A DNA stretch of 8,484 bases, taken from assembly GCA_027038805.1 (NCBI GenBank), contig JALWGO010000236.1, positions 1 through 8,484 of the forward strand. The letters run 5' to 3'. Shown here piece after piece: positions 1 to 5,795 of this stretch. Made by a program: the position numbers and the translations under genes. The DNA is from Thermoprotei archaeon (GTDB lineage: Archaea > Thermoproteota > Thermoprotei_A > Sulfolobales > WANQ01). The notes beneath the pieces were generated by a model. The model searched no databases. It was given only the letters and a program-made list of their open reading frames with translations, and had not been told where the DNA came from. The stretch's first letter is position 1, and every line of letters begins with the position of its first letter.

Positions 1-491
1 ATGTTGGTAAAGGAGTTATACCTAAACCTCCAGACGAATACGAGGCTGAAGAGGTATGGCTTCAAGCATATAAGGCTATGAGGATTCTACGAGACTGGAT
101 TGAAGAAAAACACGAAGACTACATAACATACCGCTACAACATTGGCTCGGGAGACCTCTATAATATGAAGGAGACTATGGCTTGGATAACTAGTGCTTTA
201 GCGAGAATACTAGATGTAGCAGGCTTACAAGTTCACGGTGAAGCATATAGGAAGCTAAGCAAGAGAATAGAACATGGTGTAAAAGAGGATCTACTCGCGC
301 TAGTAGAAATAAAAGGAATAGGAAGAGTGAGAGCGAGACAACTAGCAGAAATAGGGGTAAGAACGCCCGAGCAACTAGTTGTAACACCAAAGAAGATTCT
401 ATTATCACTACATGGTTTCGGTGAAAAACTAGTTGAAGAAATATATAGGAACGCTGAAGAATATTTAAGGAAGCACGGGTATAAGCTCTAA
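1..491 (+). CDS. hel308: Hel308/Hjm family DNA helicase, C-terminal part (5' end outside window)
   Basis: This is the C-terminal 162 codons of a Ski2-like superfamily 2 helicase. The frame is open to the left edge (first whole codon at base 3), so the ATG at 78 is internal, not the start; motor domains lie outside the window. Visible are the domain-4 'ratchet' region with the SGDLYNM segment (about 150-170), which matches the P/S-GDL motif of archaeal Hel308, and then GVKEDLLALVEIKGIGRVRARQL (given here in two parts: GVKEDLLALVEI at about 276-311 and KGIGRVRARQL at about 312-344), the helix-hairpin-helix domain 5 that grips single-stranded DNA. A second HhH-like turn (LHGFGEKLVEEI) precedes the end. 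Family members unwind forked DNA with 3'-5' polarity and act at stalled replication forks and in recombination repair. No PCNA-binding motif is visible at the C-terminus. The identification is strong because of the ordered domain 4/5 motifs. Confidence 0.92.
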   Translation, partial: VGKGVIPKPPDEYEAEEVWLQAYKAMRILRDWIEEKHEDYITYRYNIGSGDLYNMKETMAWITSALARILDVAGLQVHGEAYRKLSKRIEHGVKEDLLALVEIKGIGRVRARQLAEIGVRTPEQLVVTPKKILLSLHGFGEKLVEEIYRNAEEYLRKHGYKL

Positions 492-520
492 ATATATTGT
501 TTACGTAAATATGTCAATAT

Positions 521-545
521 ACTCTTTTATCGTAGTATTTTTATC
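521..545 (+). promoter_or_regulatory. TATA-like promoter of the CBS gene, overlapping T-rich end of hel308
   Basis: The element TATTTTTATC at 536-545 fits an archaeal TATA box and lies about 41 bases before the ATG at 582, so transcription would begin near 567 and give a leader of about 15 bases carrying the ribosome binding site. The T-tracts here (CTCTTTTATC at about 521-530 and T5 at 538-542) could also end the helicase transcript, since crenarchaeal terminators are often just T-rich. Read by eye only. Confidence 0.4.
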
Positions 546-570
546 CTAGCCTTCAAAACTTCTAGTGGTT

Positions 571-576
571 GGTGAT
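571..576 (+). promoter_or_regulatory. Shine-Dalgarno site GGTGAT of the CBS gene
   Basis: GGTGAT is complementary to the usual archaeal 16S rRNA 3' end (ATCACC) and sits 5 bases before the ATG at 582. It fixes that start. Confidence 0.7.
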
Positions 577-581
577 ATTAG

Positions 582-2447
582 ATGAGGCTATGGGAAATAG
601 CCCGTAAGCCCAAGTACGTGTTAACAAAGAGAGCACTCCTAACATATGCTAGAAGCCTTTTCCGGGAGAGTGGGGAGAGAGTAATACCTGTTGTAAGAGA
701 CACTCGTAATAATAGACTAGTAGGATACCTTACATGGATAGAGGCAATCATGGTTACAAGTCAGAAAAGCAATATGACTGTAGGAGAAGTTGTTAGAGAT
801 AAACCAGTACTCGTAAGAGACATGGATATACGTGAAGCCTACGAGAAAATGGTTGAAGAAAAAGTATGGGGTGCGCCAGTAGTAAATAATCTACAAGAGG
901 AGAGACTTGAAGCAGTAATAACTATGAGAGACATAATAAAAGCATTGAGGGATCAAGGTATAGCGCCGAAGGCTGAGAGCGTAGCAGAGGTGATGACGAA
1001 GGAAGGACTAGAGGAAATGCTCGTTACACCAGATGAAAGAGTAAACCGGGTGTGGAGCAAGTTTGTCTACAAGGCATTACCAGCAGTAATAGTTGTCCGT
1101 AGCAAGGAAGAGCCAATACCCGTAGGTATTGCTACACCTAAAGACTTCGTAGACTCTGGGAGATGGTTCTTCCACCGAGAAAGCGAGGCCCACATAGTTA
1201 GCCCAGCGAAGATTAAGAGAGTTATGACAAGAGGAGTCATAGTAGCAACACCAGACACCCCTGTAGACGTTGTAGCTGACATAATGATTAAACACGACTT
1301 CACTCTTCTCCCAGTAGTAGACGAGAAAGGTCATGTTATAGGAGTTGTAACACAAGCAGACATAGCGAGGGCCTACTTAGAAGGAGCAAAGCCAGGTAGA
1401 GTACCAGTAACAGTAGTAAGGCTACCAAAACCAGTAGAGGCAGGGGAACGTATAACATACATCACATCGGAGAGAGCCCTAGAACAAGTTGCTGTTACTA
1501 AACCAGTAGTAGAAGAATACATGGGTGTCCGGGCAAGCGAGATAGCCTTAGAGGAAATGCCAGCTATAAGGATAACAGATACAATAGAACATGCTAGAAA
1601 AGAAATGTTACGGAGGAGAACAAACTATCTAATAGTATTAGACGAGAAGGGAGAAATAATAGGCTACGTGTCGAAGTGGAGTATGCTTAAAGCAATAGCA
1701 ACAGAGGGACCCATATGGCGTAGAAGAGTCTACGATCGCTTCTTCATAGACTACATACTGGTAAAAGAAGTGCCAAAAGTGAAACCCGACACTCCCATAG
1801 AGCAAGTAGCCTATGAGATGCTCAATAAGGGAGCAGAAGTAGCCTTCGTAGTAGATGAGGAGGGTGCAATAATAGGCTATATAACCAAGGACGTAATAGT
1901 GGAAGCATATGCTAGAACCCAGGCTGGTAGAGCACTAGTAGAAAACATAATGACTCCTGGAAGAATAGGAGTAGTTCACCCACACCACAGCCTACACCAT
2001 GTTATAAGGAAGATGCAGACCTTCCTCTTAGACGCACTAGCAGTATACGATGGTGAGATTAGAGGAGTAGTATCAGCGAACAGACTACCCTTCGTAGCCT
2101 ACGAGGACGCAACAACTGGTATAAAGACGAGAAAACTGATCTGGGTTAGAAAACTAGTGAAGGGAGCAGCAAGACTTGGAAGATATGTTAAGGTTCTACC
2201 ACTAGTAGCAATAGATGTAACAGTACCACTAAAAGTAACAGTCAATAACCGCGACGATGTTGTGAAGGCTGTAGAGCTTATGAAGAAGCATAACGTGGAC
2301 GGCATACCAGTAGTAGATTCTGAGGGAAGACTGCAAGGCATCGTATGTAAGAATGATATACTAAGAGAGCTAGCAAGAACAGCTAGACTAAAGATAGAGG
2401 TAGCTAGGAAGAAAGAGGAAAAGAAGCGCAAAGAAGTAGAAGCATAA
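582..2447 (+). CDS. Large multi-CBS domain protein (eight CBS motifs, four Bateman modules)
   Basis: The 621-residue protein consists of eight CBS motifs at about residues 8-60, 65-122, 132-192, 209-266, 314-373, 388-445, 452-510 and 542-598, recognised by the recurring pattern of a PVV/FVV strand, a D-E-x-G turn, and G-h-h-T/S before a helix. CBS pairs bind adenine nucleotides, SAM or similar ligands and usually regulate an attached enzyme or channel; here no catalytic or membrane domain is present. The ligand-binding T-x-x-D motif is complete only in CBS2 (T114/D117), CBS3 (T185/D188) and CBS4 (T257/D260); CBS1 has T-x-x-E, CBS5, 6 and 7 lack it, and CBS8 has Cys589 in place of Thr with D592 kept. 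A 47-residue linker separates CBS4 from CBS5, and the C-terminus (about 602-621) is a highly charged Lys/Glu/Arg tail. It is probably a cytoplasmic energy or metabolite sensor acting on a separate partner (inference). The start is supported by GGTGAT 5 bases upstream. Confidence 0.9.
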   Translation: MRLWEIARKPKYVLTKRALLTYARSLFRESGERVIPVVRDTRNNRLVGYLTWIEAIMVTSQKSNMTVGEVVRDKPVLVRDMDIREAYEKMVEEKVWGAPVVNNLQEERLEAVITMRDIIKALRDQGIAPKAESVAEVMTKEGLEEMLVTPDERVNRVWSKFVYKALPAVIVVRSKEEPIPVGIATPKDFVDSGRWFFHRESEAHIVSPAKIKRVMTRGVIVATPDTPVDVVADIMIKHDFTLLPVVDEKGHVIGVVTQADIARAYLEGAKPGRVPVTVVRLPKPVEAGERITYITSERALEQVAVTKPVVEEYMGVRASEIALEEMPAIRITDTIEHARKEMLRRRTNYLIVLDEKGEIIGYVSKWSMLKAIATEGPIWRRRVYDRFFIDYILVKEVPKVKPDTPIEQVAYEMLNKGAEVAFVVDEEGAIIGYITKDVIVEAYARTQAGRALVENIMTPGRIGVVHPHHSLHHVIRKMQTFLLDALAVYDGEIRGVVSANRLPFVAYEDATTGIKTRKLIWVRKLVKGAARLGRYVKVLPLVAIDVTVPLKVTVNNRDDVVKAVELMKKHNVDGIPVVDSEGRLQGIVCKNDILRELARTARLKIEVARKKEEKKRKEVEA

Positions 2448-2471
2448 GGATAGAGGAAGGGAAACTAGCAC

Positions 2472-2494
2472 GATATTTTGAATCCTTCAATATC
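2472..2494. terminator. Possible two-way terminator hairpin between convergent genes
   Basis: The core TTGAA-TCC-TTCAA is a perfect 5-bp stem with a 3-base loop, flanked by GATA and TATC that can pair after a two-base TT bulge. It lies in the 48-bp gap between the ends of the CBS gene and the DUF1028 gene, one base past the latter's stop codon, with a short TTT on the plus-strand side. Archaeal termination often needs only a T-tract, so a role is uncertain. Confidence 0.3.
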
Positions 2495-2495
2495 T

Positions 2496-3119
2496 TTACC
2501 TACTCTTGATCCAAAGCCAGTATAGTTCTTTTAACTTTTCAACGGGATTCGTGGAATAATCTACGCGTAAGTCAATGATCTTATCATAGTCTTTACCATA
2601 AATAGGGTGTTCGCCGACAACCAGGATTGCAGCGCTATGATCTCCACGTACATCTCCTCCCTCTCTATGGCCAGCTTCGAGTGCTTGGAGGAGGCGTTCG
2701 GCAAGACTCCCCTTAGACTCATTGAACGCCTTACACATCTCTTCAACAACTTTCTTTGATACAAGCATATTGCCCACACATGCATATCCATGGCCTCTGT
2801 GTTCAGCATAGTGTCTTGGAACATTATTACCTGTATGTATCGCTACATCGCCCTTAGCGCTAACTACCGCTACCTGCCTCATAGAGGGAGAAGAATCCAT
2901 AGCTAGTGCCTTAAATAATGCTTCACCAGCATTATATCCTTCCTCAAGAAACCTTAGAACCCATACACCTATCATCGGATTAGTATACGCTTGAGTAGCT
3001 ACTCCGCCAACACCAGCTCTCGCCCACGGTACACGAGAACCAACAGCTATACTACCGCTGGCGACACCTACACCGATAAGCTTGGATTCAAAGTCTAATG
3101 CAACAATGCTGTAGGTCAA
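2496..3119 (-). CDS. DUF1028 family protein, putative Ntn-hydrolase fold
   Basis: The 207-residue protein matches the DUF1028 family (COG3342), predicted members of the N-terminal nucleophile hydrolase superfamily with unproven substrates. Hallmarks in order: MTYSIVALD at the N-terminus, VPWARAGVGGVATQAYTNP (residues 30-48), RQVAVVSAKGDVAIHTG (81-97), GYACVGNML (111-119), the AGHREGGDVRGDHSAAILV region (149-167), and the closing DLRVDYSTNPVEKLKELY (183-200). The length is typical and no part seems missing; it is probably cytoplasmic. If Met is removed, Thr2 would be exposed as a possible nucleophile, as in Ntn hydrolases; Ser4 is an alternative. The start is TTG at 3119, forced by an in-frame TGA three codons upstream and by the family N-terminus; GGAGG lies 10 bases ahead. 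It follows the AIM24-like gene by about 100 bp with its own likely promoter. Confidence 0.9.
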   Translation of the reverse strand: MTYSIVALDFESKLIGVGVASGSIAVGSRVPWARAGVGGVATQAYTNPMIGVWVLRFLEEGYNAGEALFKALAMDSSPSMRQVAVVSAKGDVAIHTGNNVPRHYAEHRGHGYACVGNMLVSKKVVEEMCKAFNESKGSLAERLLQALEAGHREGGDVRGDHSAAILVVGEHPIYGKDYDKIIDLRVDYSTNPVEKLKELYWLWIKSR

Positions 3120-3129
3120 TCCTACTCAG

Positions 3130-3134
3130 CCTCC
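3130..3134 (-). promoter_or_regulatory. Shine-Dalgarno GGAGG for the DUF1028 TTG start
   Basis: On the minus strand GGAGG stands 10 bases before the TTG at 3119. This supports a TTG start where no ATG or GTG is available. Confidence 0.5.
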
Positions 3135-3163
3135 ACAGTCCAGGATAATAGTTGGGAAAAAGA

Positions 3164-3180
3164 AGTTATTATACTATAAC
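3164..3180 (-). promoter_or_regulatory. TATA-like promoter of the DUF1028 gene
   Basis: The minus-strand stretch GTTATAGTATAATAAC is the most TATA-like segment in the 100-bp gap. A start of transcription about 26 bases on (near 3145) would give a short leader that includes GGAGG. Read by eye. Confidence 0.35.
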
Positions 3181-3195
3181 CTCAAGACTATCCAA

Positions 3196-3208
3196 GAAAA
3201 ATAGTTTT
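3196..3208 (-). terminator. T-rich tract after the AIM24-like gene
   Basis: On the minus strand the stretch CTATTTTTCTTGG follows the AIM24-like stop codon by about 12 bases. A T5 run of this kind is a plausible crenarchaeal transcription stop, and it precedes the likely promoter of the next gene. No hairpin is seen. Confidence 0.3.
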
Positions 3209-3220
3209 CTACTCTATATT

Positions 3221-3889
3221 TTATTTTTTAATATATTTTGATATTAGACCAACGAAGGGTGGTAGGGCTCTAGTCTGAACATATACTGTTCCAGGCCCAG
3301 TCAACTCTATAACTATTCCCTCACCGCCCAATAGGAAACTCTTTAAACCGCCAAACTTTCTAACACGCCATTGAAGACTACTCGTCATTGCAACGAAGTG
3401 GAAGTTGTCTAGTATCATGGATTCTCCGGGCCCTAGGTCTATTCTCTCTATACCACCATAAGCGCTAATCCATACCCCACCATAGCCTTTCGCTTTAAGC
3501 CAGAAGAGTTCTCCCTCAGCCAGCAGTCCTCTAAACCCTCTCCACGCGACACCTAAGTCTATGTTTCCATGATTGGCTAGATAGCTTGTATCCTGAATTA
3601 TTAGTTCTTCTCCACGGAGCTCATGGTATTGTATATCGCCGGGTAGGCTTGGCGCAAACCATATCTCGCCACCACCGCTTCCAGCTATGAAGGTGTTCAT
3701 GAAAACGCTTTCACCGCCGAGTAGGGCTCTTGTTATACCCTTAAATAAGCCGCCACCAGTATGAGTTTTTACTTGAACGTTTCCACGGTACATTACCATT
3801 GCTCCGGGTTCAGCTGTAACACTTTCACCTGGATCTAAGTAGACTTTCAATAGAGAATAGCTTGGTTTCTGTGAAACCTCCCATTTCAA
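3221..3889 (-). CDS. AIM24 / TIGR00266 family protein
   Basis: The 222-residue protein belongs to the AIM24/TIGR00266 family of all-beta proteins found in bacteria, archaea and mitochondria. The yeast namesake is linked to inner-membrane organisation; the prokaryotic role is unknown. Family signatures visible: LDPGESVTAEPGAMVMY (residues 18-34), a Gly-rich GGGLFKGITRALLGGESVF (45-63), GDIQYHEL (84-91), LGPGESMILDN (152-162), and GGLKSFLLGGEGIVIELTG (180-198) near the end. There is no signal peptide or membrane helix. I chose TTG at 3889 because AGGTGA stands 5 bases before it and the protein then begins MKWEV, like other members; a GTG at 3898 would add three residues but lies inside that ribosome binding site. 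A TATA-like box upstream suggests its own promoter, so it is not clearly in an operon with its neighbours. Confidence 0.88.
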   Translation of the reverse strand: MKWEVSQKPSYSLLKVYLDPGESVTAEPGAMVMYRGNVQVKTHTGGGLFKGITRALLGGESVFMNTFIAGSGGGEIWFAPSLPGDIQYHELRGEELIIQDTSYLANHGNIDLGVAWRGFRGLLAEGELFWLKAKGYGGVWISAYGGIERIDLGPGESMILDNFHFVAMTSSLQWRVRKFGGLKSFLLGGEGIVIELTGPGTVYVQTRALPPFVGLISKYIKK

Positions 3890-3894
3890 AACAT

Positions 3895-3900
3895 TCACCT
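3895..3900 (-). promoter_or_regulatory. Shine-Dalgarno AGGTGA that decides the AIM24-like start
   Basis: AGGTGA on the minus strand lies 5 bases before the TTG at 3889, close to the spacing seen ahead of the CBS gene. The GTG within it (3898-3896) is in frame and could be miscalled as the start. Confidence 0.55.
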
Positions 3901-3930
3901 AGTATTGTCTCGTATCCTATCTAGTCTTAG

Positions 3931-3941
3931 AGTATAAAATA
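3931..3941 (-). promoter_or_regulatory. TATA-like promoter of the AIM24-like gene
   Basis: The minus-strand sequence TATTTTATACT is TATA-like and would start transcription near 3910, leaving about 20 bases of leader with AGGTGA. A second similar stretch, CTTTTATAC, lies at 3948-3956 just after the stop codon of the preceding gene and could serve instead, or end that gene's transcript. Confidence 0.4.
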
Positions 3942-3957
3942 TGTATTGTATAAAAGA

Positions 3958-4524
3958 CTACTTTTTAGAACAAGCATTCAGTACTTGTGATACCTGGTTG
4001 AAATCATTTATCCCATTCTCCAATGTATTCCTCATCAACATCAAGCATGCTTTTAAGTCTGTTAGATCCTCCAGTAACTTCTCATAACCTTGAGTATTGT
4101 TTGCTGGTGGAGAAATCGTCGATAGTTCTCTTATGACCTGGTTTATCTCCTCTATGTTACGGTTAATGTTTTCTAACGTATTGTTGATCAAGTTTAATGA
4201 GAGATCCGAAGATTTTCCGAGGAGCCTTGCGGACAATATGTAGGAATACGCTGTACTTACAAACAAGTAGATATTCGTCTTAGATAACTCTATAGTAAGT
4301 AATCCCTTAGATAGTATATTATTATACTTATCTAACTCATATCTCGCATTTATACTGTCTAGAACCTCGCTATACCGTAAAAGCTTGCCTTGAGCATCAA
4401 TATATAATGCTAGCAACACCATGTTAGAGGCAAGCAATACTACTATAACTATTAGTAGCAAGAGTACTCGTTTATCTTTAAGGACCTCTTGTGCCATTAT
4501 GGATGTCGCCACCGACTCTAGCAT
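3958..4524 (-). CDS. Unrecognised single-pass membrane protein with helical outer domain
   Basis: I do not recognise a family for this 188-residue protein. A short charged N-terminus (K16, K18, R19) precedes one strong hydrophobic helix at about residues 20-41. The rest is predicted mostly helical with regular Leu/Ile spacing (about 48-135 and 147-182), broken by a Pro-Pro-Ala-Asn-Asn turn near 139-143, so a two-part coiled coil or helical bundle outside the cell is likely. It carries two N-glycosylation sequons (N114, N142) and two cysteines (C160, C185) that could form a disulfide. Positive charge before the helix favours N-inside, C-outside. ATG at 4524 lies about 29 bases from a TATA-like box, which would make the mRNA nearly leaderless; ATG at 4497 with GGTG about 12 bases upstream is an alternative that keeps the helix. 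Real coding is supported by its length, composition and spacing between neighbours. Confidence 0.75.
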   Translation of the reverse strand: MLESVATSIMAQEVLKDKRVLLLLIVIVVLLASNMVLLALYIDAQGKLLRYSEVLDSINARYELDKYNNILSKGLLTIELSKTNIYLFVSTAYSYILSARLLGKSSDLSLNLINNTLENINRNIEEINQVIRELSTISPPANNTQGYEKLLEDLTDLKACLMLMRNTLENGINDFNQVSQVLNACSKK

Positions 4525-4548
4525 CTAGCCAGGGTTTTAAGGTGTTTT

Positions 4549-4560
4549 CTTATAAAATTC
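4549..4560 (-). promoter_or_regulatory. TATA-like box for the single-pass membrane protein (leaderless start)
   Basis: The minus-strand sequence GAATTTTATAAG has its centre about 29 bases before the ATG at 4524. With the usual archaeal spacing, transcription would begin within a few bases of the start codon. It forms one half of a divergent promoter region with the MFS genes. Confidence 0.5.
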
Positions 4561-4611
4561 TAAGGACTCGAACGCATAATAATACTATTTGTGCAGAGTA
4601 GAAGATTATCC

Positions 4612-4619
4612 TTATATAT
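4612..4619 (+). promoter_or_regulatory. TATA-like box for the MFS gene pair
   Basis: TTATATAT lies about 40 bases before the ATG at 4656, so transcription would begin near 4642 with a leader of about 14 bases. No clear ribosome binding site is seen in that leader. It is the other half of the divergent promoter region. Confidence 0.45.
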
Positions 4620-4655
4620 TGGTTGCCTTATTCTTAGGCTCCTGGCGTATATGGA

Positions 4656-5795
4656 ATGGAGTATAAGGATATATCAGCGAAACTAGCATTAGATCACATA
4701 GTAATGGCTGTGGGATTTGCAACTCTAACCATGTATCCTTATCTTGCTAATACTATTCAAGGCAAAATAGATCTTCTAGGATGGGGTATGGTTTTATTCA
4801 TGACTGGTCTCTCGCTAGCCTTCCTTGTAGCCAGCTTACTCCCTATTAAACCATCCCGTATACTTCTTGTATCCTACATTATATTATCAGCGACTTGCTT
4901 AGCTTTTCTATGGGTTCAAGACCCCTATCAAGTACTAGCATTAAGGTTTCTACAAGGAGTATCCCTAACAGCTATTCCAGTACTAATAGCTCATTCAAAT
5001 AATCTAATAAGCGGGGATAAGGGGTTTATAGCGTCATCTATAATTCTTGCAGGCATATTTACTGGTAGCATTATTGGAAACAATATGGTTTACTGGGTTG
5101 GAATGGATGTAAGGAGGGCACATGTATACTTGGCTGTAGCAATACTAGTACTTGTATCAGCATGGTTCCGGGTATCTGATAATGACTTCACATATGTTAA
5201 GCAGAGTGGGAAAGCTGATACAAGTGTTTGGTTTGAACCCTTCCTATGGTTTTGGGGTATGAGTTTCCACATAATCTTGGGATTCCTCTACGGCTTCCTA
5301 GGACTAGTAGAGTACTTAAAGGATAAAGGTATAATAGACATAGCCTTCGGGGTAAACGAGTTTTCACTAGCAGCGATAGCGTGGACGCTCATAGCCGGGT
5401 TCTATGGTTACTATAATAGTAGGAAAGAAAGTAGGGTTTTCGATACAAGTGTAAATGTTATGCTCCTAGTATACCTCGGGGTTCTTGCTGGAACAATCCT
5501 AGTATTCGGGGAAACAGGGGTTATTGGTGGTATGGGGCTCATTCTTCTAGGGTTAACCCAGGCTGGTGGTGTGCCTTTCTGGACTCTAGCCTCCCACGTC
5601 TATAGTAGGAGGCCTTCAGGCTTATTTGCTATAGGCTTTATCTCAAACCTAGGCTCTCTAACCGGTCCATTCATAATAAAGGTCTTAGCCGATTATGGTT
5701 CTCTCCAAGTATTCGTGGGGCTTATGGCTTATGGATTAGTTGGTCTCGTCTTAACACTTATTGTTAAGAGGATGAAGGATGTCGAAGGACGTTAG
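4656..5795 (+). CDS. Divergent MFS-type membrane protein lacking motif A
   Basis: The 379-residue protein has about 12 predicted membrane helices (roughly residues 9-31, 40-62, 67-87, 91-114, 122-144, 152-171, 196-218, 235-254, 266-284, 288-311, 322-342, 350-370), the major facilitator pattern with a longer loop after helix 6 (172-194). The helix-4 segment RFLQGVSLTAIPVLIA (97-112) matches the MFS R-x-x-Q-G motif. However, the helix 2-3 loop reads LLPIKPSRIL and lacks the G-x-x-x-D-R/K motif A, and the helix 8-9 loop (YYNSRKESR) lacks it too, so this is a degenerate or specialised member. No substrate can be named. The stop overlaps the next MFS gene by 17 bp, which implies co-transcription and coupled translation and makes joint function plausible (inference). 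The start has no obvious ribosome binding site. Confidence 0.82.
   Translation: MEYKDISAKLALDHIVMAVGFATLTMYPYLANTIQGKIDLLGWGMVLFMTGLSLAFLVASLLPIKPSRILLVSYIILSATCLAFLWVQDPYQVLALRFLQGVSLTAIPVLIAHSNNLISGDKGFIASSIILAGIFTGSIIGNNMVYWVGMDVRRAHVYLAVAILVLVSAWFRVSDNDFTYVKQSGKADTSVWFEPFLWFWGMSFHIILGFLYGFLGLVEYLKDKGIIDIAFGVNEFSLAAIAWTLIAGFYGYYNSRKESRVFDTSVNVMLLVYLGVLAGTILVFGETGVIGGMGLILLGLTQAGGVPFWTLASHVYSRRPSGLFAIGFISNLGSLTGPFIIKVLADYGSLQVFVGLMAYGLVGLVLTLIVKRMKDVEGR
5768..5771 (+). promoter_or_regulatory. Internal Shine-Dalgarno GAGG for the second MFS gene
   Basis: GAGG lies within the last codons of the first MFS gene, 7 bases before the ATG at 5779. It supports the overlapping start. Confidence 0.5.

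Noticed and set aside
78..80. ATG at 78 as the start of a small stand-alone HhH protein
   Set aside because: The frame is open to the left edge and the upstream residues continue the Hel308 domain-4 pattern, so this Met is internal.
190..408. Leucine-rich minus-strand open frame opposite the helicase
   Set aside because: It is antisense to the conserved Hel308 domain 4/5 coding sequence, and its composition is a reflection of that gene.
492..581. Small RNA gene in the gap after hel308
   Set aside because: No C/D-box pair, tRNA-like fold or stable hairpin could be seen; the gap is explained by a T-rich end and a promoter.
1067..1355. Two minus-strand open frames inside the CBS gene
   Set aside because: They lie opposite a well-supported reading frame, have no start signals, and resemble no protein family.
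2099..2431. Minus-strand open frame of 110 codons opposite the end of the CBS gene
   Set aside because: It is Ser/Thr/Phe-rich antisense of CBS8 and the charged tail, with no independent support.
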